A stretch of 64,000 bases of DNA, taken from NCBI GenBank assembly GCA_963822615.1, contig CAWGIM010000030.1, positions 92,000 through 155,999 of the forward strand, read 5' to 3'. Source of the stretch: Trebonia sp963822615 (GTDB lineage: Bacteria; Actinomycetota; Actinomycetes; Streptosporangiales; Streptosporangiaceae). Numbering within the stretch: the stretch's first letter is position 1; each line of letters begins with the position of its first letter. This document shows, in pieces, positions 10,579-30,432 of this stretch. The translations under genes and the position numbers were made by a program. A model generated the notes under the pieces. That model did not search any database and was not told the origin of the DNA. It worked only from the letters and a program-made list of their open reading frames with translations.

Positions 10579-13500
10579 GCGGCTCCCAGGAAAGGCTCAC
10601 CGAAGCGCTGCGCGCGTCCGCGAAGGAGGCCAGGCGGCTGCGCGAGCAGAACCGGCGCCTGGTGGCCGCTTCGGCCGAGCCCATCGCGGTGATCGGCGCG
10701 GGCTGCCAGTTCCCGGGCGGCGCGGAGTCTCCGGAGGAGCTTTGGGACCTGGTGCAGGCCGAGTCGGACGCGATCGGGGACTTCCCGGCCGACCGCGGCT
10801 GGGAGCTGGCCGACGGCGCCGGCGCGACCTACTCGCGTCAGGGCGGGTTCCTGGCCCGGGCGGCCGAGTTCGACCCGGGATTCTTCGGTATCAGCCCGCG
10901 TGAGGCGCTGGCGATGGACCCGCAGCAGCGGCTGCTGCTCGAGTGCGCCTGGCAGGCGCTGGAGAACGCGGAAATCGACCCGGCTACCCTGCGGGAAACC
11001 GCCACCGGGGTGTTCGCCGGCGTCGTCGGCCAGGACTACGGGCTCCAACTGCGCGATGGCGAAGCGAGCGACACCAGCGGGTTCGGGGCGACCGGGGTAG
11101 CCGGAAGCGTCGTCTCGGGCCGGGTGTCGTACGTGCTCGGGCTGGAGGGCCCGGCCGTGAGCGTGGACACGGCGTGCTCCTCGTCGCTGGTGGCGCTGCA
11201 CCTGGCGGCCCAGTCGCTGCGCCGCGGCGAGTGCTCCCTGGCCCTGGCGGGCGGGGTCGCGGTGATGGCCACCCCCGGGGTCTTCACCGAGTTCGCCCGC
11301 CAGGGGAACCTGGCCGCTGACGGCCGCTGCAAGCCGTTCTCGGCTGCCGCTGACGGCACCGGCTGGGGTGAGGGCGTCGGCCTGCTGGTCCTGGAGCGGT
11401 TGTCGGACGCGCTGCGCAACCGGCGGCGGATCCTCGGCGTGGTCCGCGGCAGCGCGGTCAACCAGGACGGGGCGTCCAACGGGCTGACCGCTCCCAACGG
11501 CCCGTCCCAGGAACGGGTGATCCGCTCTGCCCTGGCCGACGCGCGCCTGGGGTCGGCGGACGTGGACCTGGTGGAGGCGCACGGGACCGGGACCACCCTG
11601 GGTGACCCGATCGAGGCCGGGGCTCTGCTGGCCACCTACGGCCAGGGCCGCCCGGACGATAGCCCGCTGTGGCTGGGGTCGGTGAAGTCGAATATCGGGC
11701 ACGCCCAGGCGGCGGCCGGGGTGGCCGGGGTGATCAAGGTGCTGATGGCGCTGCGCCACCAGCGGATGCCCGCCACCCTCCACGCCGACGCCCCGTCTCC
11801 CCACGTGAACTGGGACAGCGGGCAGGTCAGCCTGCTCACCGACGCCCGCGACTGGCCGGCCGGGCCGGGGCGGGTGCGGCGGGCCGGGGTGTCCTCGTTC
11901 GGGATCAGCGGCACCAACGCCCACCTGATCATCGAGGAGCCGCCCGCACCGTCCGCGGAACCGCCGGCCTCCGGAGAGCCGTCGGCACCATTGGCAGAGC
12001 CTGAGCTGGCGTCATCGGCAGCGCCTGAGCCGGCCCCGCCCGCGGTGCCGTTGCTGGGTGGCGGGGTGGTGGCCTGGCCGTTGTCGGGCAAGACCCCGGC
12101 CGCGCTGGCGGGCCAGGCCGCCCGGCTGGCGGGGTGGGTGCGGGGCCGGCCGGGCCTTGACCCGGTGAATGTGGCGGCCGGGCTGGCGGCGCGGGGCGCG
12201 TTCGCGGAGCGGGCGGTCGTCACTGGCACGAGCCGGCCGGAGCTGCTGGCGGGGCTGGACGCGCTGGCGGCCGGGGAGCCGGCCGGCGAACCTGGTGGCG
12301 GGGCAGGCGCTGGGCGGCCGGGCGGCGGCAGGTGGTGCTGGTTTTCCCGGGTCAGGGCGGTCAGTGGGCGGGGATGGGGGCGGGCTTGTGGGATTGCTGC
12401 CCGGCGTTCCGTGAGCGGCTGGCGGCGTGTGATGAGGCGTTCGGGCCGCTGGTGGGGTGGCGGGTCAGTGACGTGCTGCGGGGGGCGGCGGGCGCCCCGC
12501 CGCTGGAGCGCCCGGACGTGGTGCAGCCGGCGTTGTTCTCGGTGATGGTGTCGCTGGCGGCGGCCTGGGAGGCGGCCGGTGTTGTCCCGGCGGCGGTGGC
12601 GGGGCACTCGCAGGGGGAGATCGCGGCGGCGTGCGTGGCGGGGGTGCTGAGCCTGGGGGACGCGGCGCTGGTGGTCGCGGCCCGCAGCCGGGCGCTGGCC
12701 AGGCTGGCCGGGACCGGGGCGATGGCGTCGGTCCGGGCGTCGGAGGAGCTGGCGGCGGAGCTGGCGGCGCGGTGGGCGGGGCGGCTGGCGGTGGGGGTGG
12801 TGAACAGCCCGGGGTCGGTGGTGGTGTCGGGTGAGCCGGGGGCGGTGCGGGAGCTGGTGGCGGCGTGCGGGGGGCGGGGGGTTGACGCGCGGCTGCTGGC
12901 GGTGGACTACGCGTCGCACTCCCCGCAGGTCGAGCAGGTGGAGCGGGAAGTGGCGCAGGCGCTGGCGGGCATCGCCCCCGGCCCGGGCGCGGTCCCGTTC
13001 TACTCGGCGCTGACCGGCGGGCTGCTCGAGGGGACGGCCCTGGACGGGCGGTACTGGTATGACAGCCTGCGCGGCCAGGTCCGGTTCGACGCCGTGGTCC
13101 GGTCCCTGGCCGCGGCCGGGCACGGGGCGTTCGTCGAGGTGTCCCCGCACCCGGTGCTGACGGTGCCGACCGGTGAGGTGCTGGAGGACGCCGGGCTGTC
13201 GGCGGCGGTGACCGGGACGCTGCGCCGCGGTGACGGCGGCCCGGCCCGGTTCGCCGCTTCGCTGTCCGCCGCGTGGGCGGCGGGCTTGCCGGCTGACTGG
13301 GCGGCCCTGGCGGGCGCAGCTCAGCGGGCGGAGCTGCCGGGGTATGCCTTCGAGCGGCAGCGGTACTGGCTGGCCCCCGGTCCCGGGCGGGACGCGGGCG
13401 CGGCCGGCCTGGACGACGCGGGCGGCCACCCGCTGCTCGGCGCGGTGCTCGAGCTGCCCGACGGCAGCGTCGCGGTCACCGGCCGCCTCTCCCTCGCCGC

Positions 13501-16500
13501 CCAGCCCTGGCTCGCCGACCACGTCGTGCACGGCACCGTGATCGCGCCCGGCACCCTGCTGGCCGAGCTGGCCTGGCACGCGGGCACGCTCGCGGGCTGC
13601 CCCGTCGTCGAAGACCTCACCCTGCTCACCCCGCTGGTGATGCCCGCCTCCGGGCACATGCAGCTCCAGGTCCTGGCCACGGCACCCGACCCGGCCGGCC
13701 GCCGCGCCATCACCGTGTGTGCCCGGCTGGCGGGCGGCGGCGCGGCCTGGACGCGGCTCGCCGAGGGCAGCGCTGTCCCGGCGGCCGGCCCCCGGCCGCC
13801 CGTCCCCGCCGTCGACGGGCAATGGCCGCCATCCGACGCCGACCCGGTCCCGGTGGCCGGCGGCTACCAGCGGCTGGCTGAGATGGGCTACCAGTTCGGC
13901 CCGGCCTTCCAGGCCGTCCGCGCCGTCTGGCGGCACGGGCAGCACATCTACGCCGAAATCGCCGCCAGCGACACCCGCCCCCTCAGCGGCAGCTACGCCC
14001 TCCACCCGGTGCTGCTGGACGCGGCCCTGCAGAGCGTCGGGCTGGCCGGCGGCGGGGGACTGCGGGAGGATGCCGGGGGCGGGCTGCTGGTGCCGTTCGC
14101 CTGGGACGGGCTGGTGCTGGCGCCGGGCGCGGCCGGGACGCTGCGGGCGGTGGTCGCCCCGGCCGGGCCGGACGCGGTATCGGTCACCGTCACCGACGCG
14201 GCCGGGACGGTAGCGGCCCGCGCGGAATCAGTACGGCTACGCCCGGTAACTCGGGAGCAGATGGCCGCGGCCGGATCAGAAGCCGGCGGAGGCCTGCTCG
14301 GGCTGGAGTGGATCCCGGTCCAGCTGCCGCCCGGCCCGGACACCGCCACCGATGGCATCAAGCTAGCCGAGGTCAGCACCAGGGGCACCGAGCCGCCACC
14401 ACGGGCACCAGCCCATCCAACCCTGCCAGCCACGCCGACCCCGCTCAGGCGGCCGGGGGCGTGCCGCTGGCGGTGCGGCGGGCCTGCGCGCGGGCGCTGG
14501 AGCTGGTGCAGGAGTGCCTGGCGGGGGACGGGCGGCTGGCGGTGGTTACCCGGGGCGCGGTCAGCGTCCTGCCGGGTGAGGCGGTGGCGGCGGGCCGGGC
14601 GGGCCTGGCCGGCGCGGCGGTGTGGGGCCTGGTCCGGTCGGCGCAGGCCGAGGAGCCGGGCCGGCTGGTGCTGGTCGACACCGACGGGTCGCCGGAGTCG
14701 GCCGCTGTGCTTGACGCCGCCGTAGGGCTAGGCGAGCCTCAGGTCGCTCTGCGGGACGGTCAGGTGCTGGTGCCGCGGCTGGCGCGGGCGGGGGAGTCGG
14801 GGGCGCTGGTGCCGCCGGCGGGCTCGGGTTCGTGGCGGCTGGCGGTGAAGACGCAGGGGACGCTGGACGGGCTGGTGCTGGCGGATGCCCCGGAGGGGCT
14901 GGCGCCGCTGTGCCCGGGTCAGGTGCGGGTGGCGGTGCGGGCGGCCGGGGTGAACTTCCGTGACCTGGTGGTGGCGCTGGGGATGAACCCCGGCCTGGGC
15001 ACCCGGATCGGGGACGAGGGGGCGGGCGTCGTCCTGGAGGTCGCGTCCGACGTCACCGCGCTCGCCCCCGGCGACCGGGTCATGGGCGCGTTCGACGGAG
15101 TCGCCATGGGGCCGGTCGCGGTCGCCGACCACCGGGTCCTGGTCAAGATCCCGGCCGGATGGTCCTTCGCCCAGGCGGCCGCCATCCCCGGCGTCTTCCT
15201 GACCGCCTACTACGGTCTGGTCGATTTGGCGGGGTTGCGGGCTGGTGAGCGGGTGCTGGTGCACGCGGGGGCGGGCGGGGTGGGGATGGCGGCGATCCAG
15301 CTGGCCCGGTACCGGGGGGCGGAGGTGTTCGCGACGGCGAGCCCGGGCAAGTGGGGGGCGCTGCGGGCGCTGGGGGTGGCGGAAGACCATATCGCGAGCT
15401 CTCGTTCGGCGGGGTTCGAGGAGGCGTTCCGGGCGGTGACCGGCGGGCGCGGGGTGGACGTGGTGCTTAACTCCCTGACCGGGGAGCTGACCGACGCGTC
15501 GCTGCGGCTGCTGGGGCGGGGCGGGCGGCTGATGGAGATGGGCAAGGCCGACATCCGTGACCCCGAGGTGGTGGCGCGTGACTACCCGGGGGTGGCTTAC
15601 CGGGCGTTCGACTTGCAGGAGGCGGGGCCTGAGCGGACGCGGGAGATGCTGGGCGAGCTGATGGGGCTGTTCGCGGCGGGGGCCCTGGGGCCGTTGCCGG
15701 TGACGGCGTGGGATATCCGGCGGGCGCCGGAGGCGTTCCGGTTCATCAGCCAGGCCCGGCACACCGGGAAGGTGGTGCTGACGATGCCGGCCCGGCTGGG
15801 TGCGGGGCCGGTGCTGGTGACCGGGGGGACCGGCACGGTCGGGGCGGTCGTCGCCCGTCACCTGGCGGCCGGGCGGAAGGGCGGCGCGCTGGTGCTGGCC
15901 TCGCGGCGGGGCCCTGGTGCCCCGGGGGCGGGCCGCTGGCGGCCGAGCTGGCCGCCCGCGGCGCGGCCGTGCGGGTGACCGCGTGCGACACCGCCGACCG
16001 GGACGAGCTGGCCGGGCTGGTCGCCGGGACGGCCGGGCTAGCGGGGGTGGTGCACAGCGCGGCCGCCCTGGACGACGCGACGGTGGGGTCGCTGACCGCG
16101 CAGCGGTTCGAGGGAGTGCTGGGGCCGAAGGCCGACGCCGCCTGGTACCTGCACGAGCTGACCGCCGGCCTCGACCTGGACCTGTTCGCGCTGTTCTCCT
16201 CGGCAGCCGGCACATTCGGCAGTCCCGGGCAGGGGAACTACGCCGCGGCCAACGCGGTCGTCGACTCCCTGGCCGCCTGGCGGCGGGCCCAGGGCCTGCC
16301 CGCGGTCTCGCTGGCCTGGGGATTCTGGGAACAGCTATCGGACCTGACCGGACAGCTGGACCAGGTGAACCTGACCCGGCTACGGCGCGGCGGGAGCGTG
16401 CCGCTGACCGCCGCCGAGGGACTGCAGCTGTTCGATGCGGGAGTAGCCGGGCCGGACGCGGCGGTGGTGGCGGCCCGGTTCGACCTGACCACCCTGAGCA

Positions 16501-19500
16501 CGCTGGGGCGAGCCGGGACACTGCCGCCCATGCTGCGCGGCCTGGTCAGGGAGCCGCTCGCGCCCGCGCCGGTGCCGGTGGCGGGCGGCGGGGGCCTGGC
16601 GGGGCGGCTGGCGGGGCTGGACGGTGAGGGGCGGCGGCGGCTGCTGCTTGAGGTGGTGCGGGGTCAGGCGGCGGCGGTGCTGGGGCACGGCGGCCCGGGC
16701 GGGGTGGTTGCGGAGCGTGCTTTCCGCGACCTCGGATTCGACTCGCTGACGGCGGTTGAGCTGCGGAACCGGCTGGGCGGGGTGACGGGGCTGCGGCTGC
16801 CGGCCACGGTGGTGTTCGATTACCCGACGCCGGCCGTGCTGGCGGCTTACCTGCTGGCTCAGCTGCGCCCGGACGAGGCGCCGGCCCAGCCCGCCATCGC
16901 CCCCGCCGCCGTCAGCGGCGGGGGGGATGCCAGCGGCACCGAGCCGCTGGCGGTGGTGGGGATCGGCTGCCGGTTCCCCGGCGGCGCCGGTTCCGCCGAG
17001 GAGCTGTGGGAGCTGGTCGCGGGCGGGGTCGACGCGATCGGTGAGTTCCCCGTTGACCGGGGGTGGGACGCGGCGGGCGGGTCGTATGCCCGGCGGGGCG
17101 GTTTCGTGTATGACGCGGCGGGGTTCGATGCGGGGTTCTTCGGTATCAGCCCGCGGGAGGCGCTGGCGATGGACCCGCAGCAGCGGCTGCTGCTGGAGTG
17201 CGCGTGGCAGGCGCTGGAGGATGCCGGGATCGACCCGGCTACCCTGCGCGGCAGCGACACCGGGGTGTTCGCCGGGGTGGTCAGCCAGGACTACGTGCCC
17301 GGCGGGTCCGCCGCCGAAGCCGACACGGTCAGCGGGTTCGGGCTGACCGGCGGGATGGCCAGCGTGGCCTCGGGCCGGGTGTCGTACGTGCTCGGCCTGG
17401 AGGGCCCGGCCGTGAGCGTGGACACCGCCTGCTCCTCCTCGCTGGTGGCGCTGCACCTGGCGGCCCAGTCGCTGCGCCGCGGCGAGTGCTCCCTGGCCCT
17501 GGCGGGCGGGGTCGCGGTGCTGGCGACGGCCGGAGTGTTCACCGAGTTCGCCCGCCAGGGCGGCCTGGCCGCCGACGGCCGCTGCAAGCCGTTCGCGGCT
17601 GCCGCCGACGGCACCGGCTGGGGCGAGGGCGTCGGCCTGCTGGTGGTTGAGCGCCTGTCGGACGCGGTCCGTAACGGCCACCGGGTCCTCGGCCTGGTCG
17701 CGGGCAGCGCGGTCAACCAGGACGGCGCTAGCAACGGGCTGACCGCTCCCAACGGCCCGTCCCAGGAACGGGTGATCCGCTCTGCCCTGGCCGACGCGCG
17801 CCTGGGGTCGGCGGACGTGGACCTGGTGGAGGCGCACGGGACCGGGACCACCCTGGGTGACCCGATCGAGGCCGGGGCTCTGCTGGCGACTTACGGGCAG
17901 GGCCGCCCGGAGGGCGACCCGCTGTGGCTGGGGTCGATCAAGTCGAACATCGGGCACGCCCAGGCCGCGGCCGGGGTGGCCGGGGTGATCAAGGTGCTGA
18001 TGGCCCTGCGCCACCAGCGGATGCCCGCCACCTTGCACGCCGACGCCCCGTCCCCGCACGTCGACTGGGATGCCGGCCAGGTCAGCCTGCTCACCGACGC
18101 CCGCGACTGGCCGGCCGGGCCGGGGCGGGTGCGGCGGGCCGGGGTGTCCTCGTTCGGGATCAGCGGCACCAACGCCCACGTCATCATCGAGGAGCCGCCC
18201 CAGCCCGAGCCCGCCCCCGCGCTTGAGCCAGACGCCGACCCGGGGGTCCTGGGCCAGGTGGTGGCGTGGCCGCTGTCGGCTAAGACCCCGGCCGCGCTGG
18301 CCGGGCAGGCCAGCCGGCTCGCGGTGTGGCTGCGCGACCGGCCCGACCTGGGCGACGACGCGGTAGCGGCGGCCCTGTCCGGGCGCAGCGTCTTCGCGGA
18401 GCGGGCGGTGGTAACGGGCAGCGGCCGGGAGGGGCTGCTGGCGGGGCTGGGGGCGCTGGCGGCCGGTGCGCCGGCGGCGGGCCTGGTGACCGGGGCCGCG
18501 CCGGCTGACCCGGGCAAGGTCGCGTTCGTGTTCCCCGGCCAGGGCTCGCAGCAGCCGGGGGCGGGGGCGGAGCTGTACGCGGCGTCGCGGTTGTTCGCCG
18601 GGTCGGTGGATGAGGTGTGCGACTTGTTCGCGGGGCTGCTGGGGCGGCCGCTGCGGGACGTGATGTTCGCCGCGCCGGGCAGTGACCTGGCCGGGCTGCT
18701 GGACCAGACCGCCTACGCCCAGGCGGCCCTGCTGGCGCTGGAGGTGTCGCTGGCCCGGCTGCTGGAGGCGCTGGGGATCCGCCCGGGGCTGGCGGCCGGG
18801 CACTCGGTCGGGGAGGTCGCCGCCGCGCAGGTGGCCGGGGTGATGAGCCTGCCGGACGCGGTGGCGCTGGTGGCGGCGCGGGGGCGGCTGATGCAGGCGC
18901 TGCCGGCGGGCGGGGCGATGGCCGCGGTGCAGGCGGCCGAGGAGGAGGTGGTCCCGCTGCTGGCCGGGCGGGAGGACCAGGTCGCGGTGGCCGCGGTCAA
19001 CGGCCCGGCCTCGGTGGTCGTCTCCGGCACCGGGGCGGTGGTCGACGGAGGTCGCGGAGGCGCTGGCGGCTCGGGGTCGGCGGACGCGGCGGCTGCGGGT
19101 GAGCCACGCGTTCCACTCCCCGCTGATGGACCCGATGCTCGCCGAGTTCGCCGAGCACGCGGCCCGGGTGGAGTTCGCGGTGCCGCGGATCCCCCTCGCC
19201 GCCGGGGTGACCGGGCAGCTGGTGGCGGGCACCGAGATGTGCAGCGCCGATTACTGGGTGGACAACGTGCGGCGGCCGGTGCGGTTCGGTGCCGCGGTGC
19301 GGGCGCTGCGGGCGGCGGGCGCGGGGATCATCTGCGAGGTCGGCCCGGGGCAGGCGCTGTCGGCCAGCGCCCGTGAGGTCCTGGACGGCGACGGGGCGGT
19401 GGTGGCCGGGCCGGTGCTGCGCCGGGGCCGGCCCGAACCGCTGGCGGTCGCGGCGGCGGCGGGTGAGGTGTTCACCCGCGGCGGCGCCGTCCGCTGGCCG

Positions 19501-22479
19501 GGCGCGGCAGGCCAGGCAGCGGCGGCGGGGCTGCCGGGGTACGCGTTCCAGCGGGAGCGGTTCTGGCTGGCCCGCCCGGCCGCCGACGTGGCCTCGGCTG
19601 GGCTGGCCCCGGGCGCCCACCCGCTGGTCGCGGCGGTCGCCGAGCTGGCCGACGGGCAGGGCTGGGTGCTGTCCGGGCGGCTCACCCCCGGCACCGAGCA
19701 GTGGCTGGCCGATCACGTCATCGGCGGCCTGGCCGTCGTGCCGGGCACCGCCGTAACCGAGCTGGCCGCCCACGCCGCCACCGTCACCGGCTGCGGCGGC
19801 ATCGCCGAGCTGGTGATGGAGGCTCCGCTGCTGGTCCCCGACTCAGGCGTGGTCGCCATGCAGGTCCAGGTCGGGCCGGCCGAACCGGACGGGCGCCGCC
19901 CGGTGGGAATCTTCTCCCGCGAGGACGACGAGTTCGGCCAGTGGCGCCGCCACGCCGCCGGCACCCTCGCCGGGCCAGGCCCCGAGCCCGCCCCCGAGCC
20001 CCCCGCCCCCTCATTCACCACCTGGCCGCCCAAGGACGCGCTGCCGCTGCCGGTCGCCGACTTCTACCCGCGGATGGCCGCCGCCGGGGCGCACTACGGC
20101 CCCTCCTTCCTCGGCCTGCGCGCGGGCTGGCGCCGCGGCGAGGAGCTGTTCGCGGAGGTAGCGCTCCCGGCTGGCACCGCCCCCGGGCGCTGGGCCGTCC
20201 ACCCCGCCCTGCTCGACGCCGCCCTCCAGGCCGGCGGCCTGCTAGAGGAAGCAGGCGGCGAGCTGCGGGCCGCGGTCCCGTTCTCCTGGACCGGGGTCAC
20301 CCTGCGGGCGGGCCGCCCGCAGTCCCTGAGGGTCAGGATCAGCCCCCAGGGCGCGGGCCGGTTCGCGGTCACCTGCGCCGACCCGGCGGGCAACGTGGTG
20401 TTCAGCGCGGGGTCGCTCACCATGCGGCCGCTGGCCGACGGCTGGTTCGCCCGCCGCGGCGGCGGCACCCTCCTGACCCTCGACTGGCACCCCGCCAGCC
20501 CTGCTGACACCGCCAGCCCGGTCGGCGCCGCCAGCTCGGCCGGGTGGGCGGTCCTCGGGGGACAGGAGTTGCCCGGCCCGCTGGCCGCGCTGCCCCGCTC
20601 GCCCGGCCCGGCCGCGCTGGCCACGGGGGCCGCGCCGCCGCTAGTGGCGCTGCTCCCGGCCGGGGCCGGCTGGGCCCAGGCGCCAGCCGAAGCCAGTGAC
20701 CAGCCCCAGCAGGTGCACGCCGCCACCAGCCAGGTCCTCACGACCGTCCAGCAATGGCTCAGCCATGACGAGCTGGCCGGGTCCCGGCTGGTGGTCCTGA
20801 CCCGGGGCGCGGTCCCGGTCCCCGGCGAAGACCCGGCCGACCTGGCCGGGGCGGCGGTGTGGGGGCTGGTGCGGTCGGCGCAGTCCGAGCACCCGGGCCG
20901 CCTGGTCCTGGCTGACGTGGACCAGGCGGACGGGTCGCTGGCGGCGCTGGCGGCGGTGGCGGGCTCGGGCGAGCCGCAGGCGCTCGTCCGCGGCGGGCAG
21001 GTGCTGCTGCCGCGGCTGGAGCGGGCGACAACCCCCCAGCGGCCCGGAGCGCCCGGGCAGCAGGCCGACCCGGAACAGGCAAGTCCGGCGGGTCTGGAGC
21101 AGGCGGATGCAGGGCAGCCCGTCGCAGGCGTGCTGCCGCACCTGGCCGAGGGCCAGGTGCTGGTGACGGGGGGGACCGGGACGCTGGGCGGGCTGGTGGC
21201 GCGGCACCTGGCCGCCGCCTACGGAGTCCCGTCCCTGACGCTGGTGTCCCGCCGGGGCCCGGCCGCCCCGGGCGCGGCCGGGCTGGCCGCGGCCATAGCC
21301 AGCCAGGGCGCCGCGGTGCGGGTGACCGCGGCTGACGCAGCGGCCCGGGACGAGCTGGCGGCGGTGCTGGGCCGGATGCGGGCCGAGGGCCCCCTCACGG
21401 GGGTGGTGCACTGCGCGGGGGTGATTGATGACGGGGCGGTGGGGTCGCTGAGTCCGGGGCGGCTGGGGGCGGTGCTGGGGGCGAAGGCGGATGGGGCGTG
21501 GTTTTTGCATGAGCTGACGGCGGGGGACGGGCTGGGGTTGTTCGCGTTGTTCTCGTCGGCGTCGGGGGTGTTCGGGGCGCCGGGGCAGGGGGGGTACGCG
21601 GCGGCGAATGCGTTCTTGGACGGGCTGGCGGCGCGGCGGCGGGCGGGGGGGCTGGCGGGGGTGTCGCTGGCGTGGGGGTTGTGGGAGCCGGGCAGTGCGC
21701 TGACGGCGGGGTTGTCGCGGGCGGACCGGGTGCGGGCGGGGCGGTCGGGGGTGGGGGCGCTGGGGGCGGGGGACGGTCTGGCGCTGCTGGATGAGGCGCT
21801 GGCGGGTGAGCGGGCGGTGGTGGTGCCGTTGCGGCTGGATCCGGTGGCGTTGCGGGCGGGGGGGCCGGGGGTGCCGCGGCTGCTGGCCCGCCTGGCCGGC
21901 CCCGCCCGGCCCGCCGCACCTGCCACCGACCCGGCCCGGTTCGCCGGGCTGTCCGGCCAGGAGCGGTCCGGCGCCCTGCTCGACCTGGTTCGGCGGGGCG
22001 TGTCGGAGGTGCTCGGTCACGCCGACCCGGCCGCCGTCCTCCCCGACCGGGCCTTCAGCGAGCAGGGGTTCGACTCACTGACCGCGGTCGAGCTGCGCAA
22101 CCGGCTGACCACGGAGACCGGCCTGACCTTGCCCGCGACGCTGGTCTTCGACTACCCGACCGCCCATGCGCTCAGCCAGTACCTCGACCAGTCGATGCCG
22201 CGCGCCGACGTGCCGTCGGCCGCCCCGGCCCTCGACGCGCTCGACCGGCTGGCCCAGGAGCTCGCCGCCATCGCCGCCGACCATCCCGACCACGCCCGGA
22301 TCGGCCGGCGGCTGCGCGCGGTCGCGGCCGGCTGGGCCGGGCGCTCGGCGCCCGGTGGCGACGCCGGGCTCCCGGCCGGAGCGGACGACCGGGACGGCCA
22401 CCACGAGCCCCTGTCGCTCGACACCGCCGACGACGACGCGGTCTTCGACTACCTCACCAACGAACTCGGCATCGAGTAG
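10575..22479 (+). CDS. Modular type I PKS, protein 2 (modules C and D)
   Basis: The N-terminus (residues 5-30) is a charged helical docking segment, followed by KS(C) 10680-11940, AT 12335-13290, DH 13430-14240, ER 14860-15790, KR 15815-16400 and ACP 16640-16860. Module D follows with KS 16945-18190, AT 18525-19480, DH 19615-20430, KR 21155-21860 and ACP 21980-22180. The C-terminal docking tail ends FDYLTNELGIE. AT(C) carries GHSQG/YASH (methylmalonyl) and AT(D) carries GHSVG/HAFH (malonyl). The order repeats that of protein 1, and several segments appear identical to it. The frame breaks near 12285, 12325, 14430, 15930 and 19045, always with homology resuming. The protein accepts the chain from protein 1 and passes it to protein 3. 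Confidence 0.93.
12331..13161 (+). repeat. Long duplicate of 276-1106 (AT of module C)
   Basis: Partner copy of the AT block in module A. The flanks (linker before, post-AT region after) differ between the two modules. Confidence 0.85.
16593..16858 (+). repeat. Duplicate of 4536-4801 (ACP of module C)
   Basis: Partner of the ACP block in module A. Confidence 0.8.
18555..19367 (+). repeat. Near-identical to 6571-7384 (malonyl AT of module D)
   Basis: Partner of the module B AT. It contains the frame break near 19045, where the module B copy reads through, which favours an indel error here. Confidence 0.75.
21399..21899 (+). repeat. Duplicate of 9537-10037 (KR of module D)
   Basis: Partner of the KR block in module B. 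Just upstream (21160-21398) the two KRs differ clearly, so identity starts sharply. Confidence 0.85.
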
Positions 22480-22493
22480 GCAGGGGCGGCACC

Positions 22494-29680
<7,187 letters not shown>

Positions 29681-29682
29681 CA

Positions 29683-30381
29683 ATGGCCAATCACCTGGAA
29701 CAGCCGGACACCGACCCGGCGACCGACCACGACGCGGTGAAGGACGGGTACAAGGCGTACAACGAGCGTGCCCTGTCGTTCTACGACGCGTTCGTCTTCC
29801 ACGGCAGCCTGCCCCGGTTCTGGCGGTGCCCCCTGGGCACCCTGACCGGGCTGTATACCCGGAGCCTGGGCCCCCGGCACCTGGAGCTCGGCGTCGGCAC
29901 CGGCTACCTGATGGAGCACTCGCGGTTCCCGGTCGCCAACCCGAAGATCACCCTGGTCGACATGAACCAGGCGACCCTGGACTACACGGCCCGGCGGATG
30001 CGCTTCTTCGAGACCACCAAGGTCATCGGCAACGCCCTCGAGCCGCTGCCGGTCGCCCCGGGCAGCCACGACTCGGCCGCGCTGAGCCTGCTGCTGCACT
30101 GCGTCCCTGGCCGCCTGCGGGAAAAGGGGGTGGCGATCGGGCACGCCGCGGCCACCGTCCGGCCCGGCGGGGTGGTGTTCGGCAGCACCGTGCTGGCGCA
30201 CGGGGTCACCGTGACCCGGGGCGGCCGCTGGATGATGAAGAACCTCAACAAGAAGGGGATCTTCCACAACCAGGACGACAGCCTCGACGACCTGCGCGCC
30301 GTGCTCGGCCAGAACTTCACCGACTTCGAGCTCTACACCCGCGGCTGCGTCGCCCTGTTCCGCGCCCGCAACCCCGGGTGA
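29683..30381 (+). CDS. SAM-dependent class I methyltransferase
   Basis: This 232-residue protein has the SAM-binding motif I (HLELGVGTGYL, about residues 67-77), an acidic motif II (ITLVDMN) and a VRPGGVVFGS post-motif, so it is a small class I methyltransferase. It starts 3 bases after the PKS stop. The ATG was chosen because the N-terminus is hydrophilic and the upstream frame is PKS coding sequence. Its place between the PKS and the SRPBCC and amidotransferase genes suggests tailoring, most likely O-methylation of a hydroxylated ring, as by the PieB enzymes of piericidin biosynthesis. That role is inferred from context; C-methylation is also possible. Confidence 0.85.
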   Translation: MANHLEQPDTDPATDHDAVKDGYKAYNERALSFYDAFVFHGSLPRFWRCPLGTLTGLYTRSLGPRHLELGVGTGYLMEHSRFPVANPKITLVDMNQATLDYTARRMRFFETTKVIGNALEPLPVAPGSHDSAALSLLLHCVPGRLREKGVAIGHAAATVRPGGVVFGSTVLAHGVTVTRGGRWMMKNLNKKGIFHNQDDSLDDLRAVLGQNFTDFELYTRGCVALFRARNPG

Positions 30382-30432
30382 CGGGCACCCGCCCCGGTCA
30401 CCTGCCGCCGTCGCTGAGAAACGAGGAGATCA

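Larger units (their letters stand above)
10680..16860 (+). other. PKS module C: KS-AT(mm)-DH-ER-KR-ACP
   Basis: The KS has DTACSSS, EAHGTGT and KSNIGHA. The AT is methylmalonyl type (YASH). DH, ER (AGAGGVG) and KR (LDD, GNYAAAN) all keep their catalytic residues. The ACP has GFDSL. It should fully reduce the beta-carbon and add a methyl branch, the same chemistry as module A. Confidence 0.85.
16945..22180 (+). other. PKS module D: KS-AT(malonyl)-DH-KR-ACP
   Basis: The KS has all three catalytic residues. The AT has GHSVG, and after a frame break HAFH, so malonyl-CoA is predicted. The DH has HVIGGLAVVP, the KR has IDD and GGYAAAN, and the ACP has GFDSL. There is no ER. It should leave an alkene directly before the two non-reducing modules. 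Confidence 0.85.
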
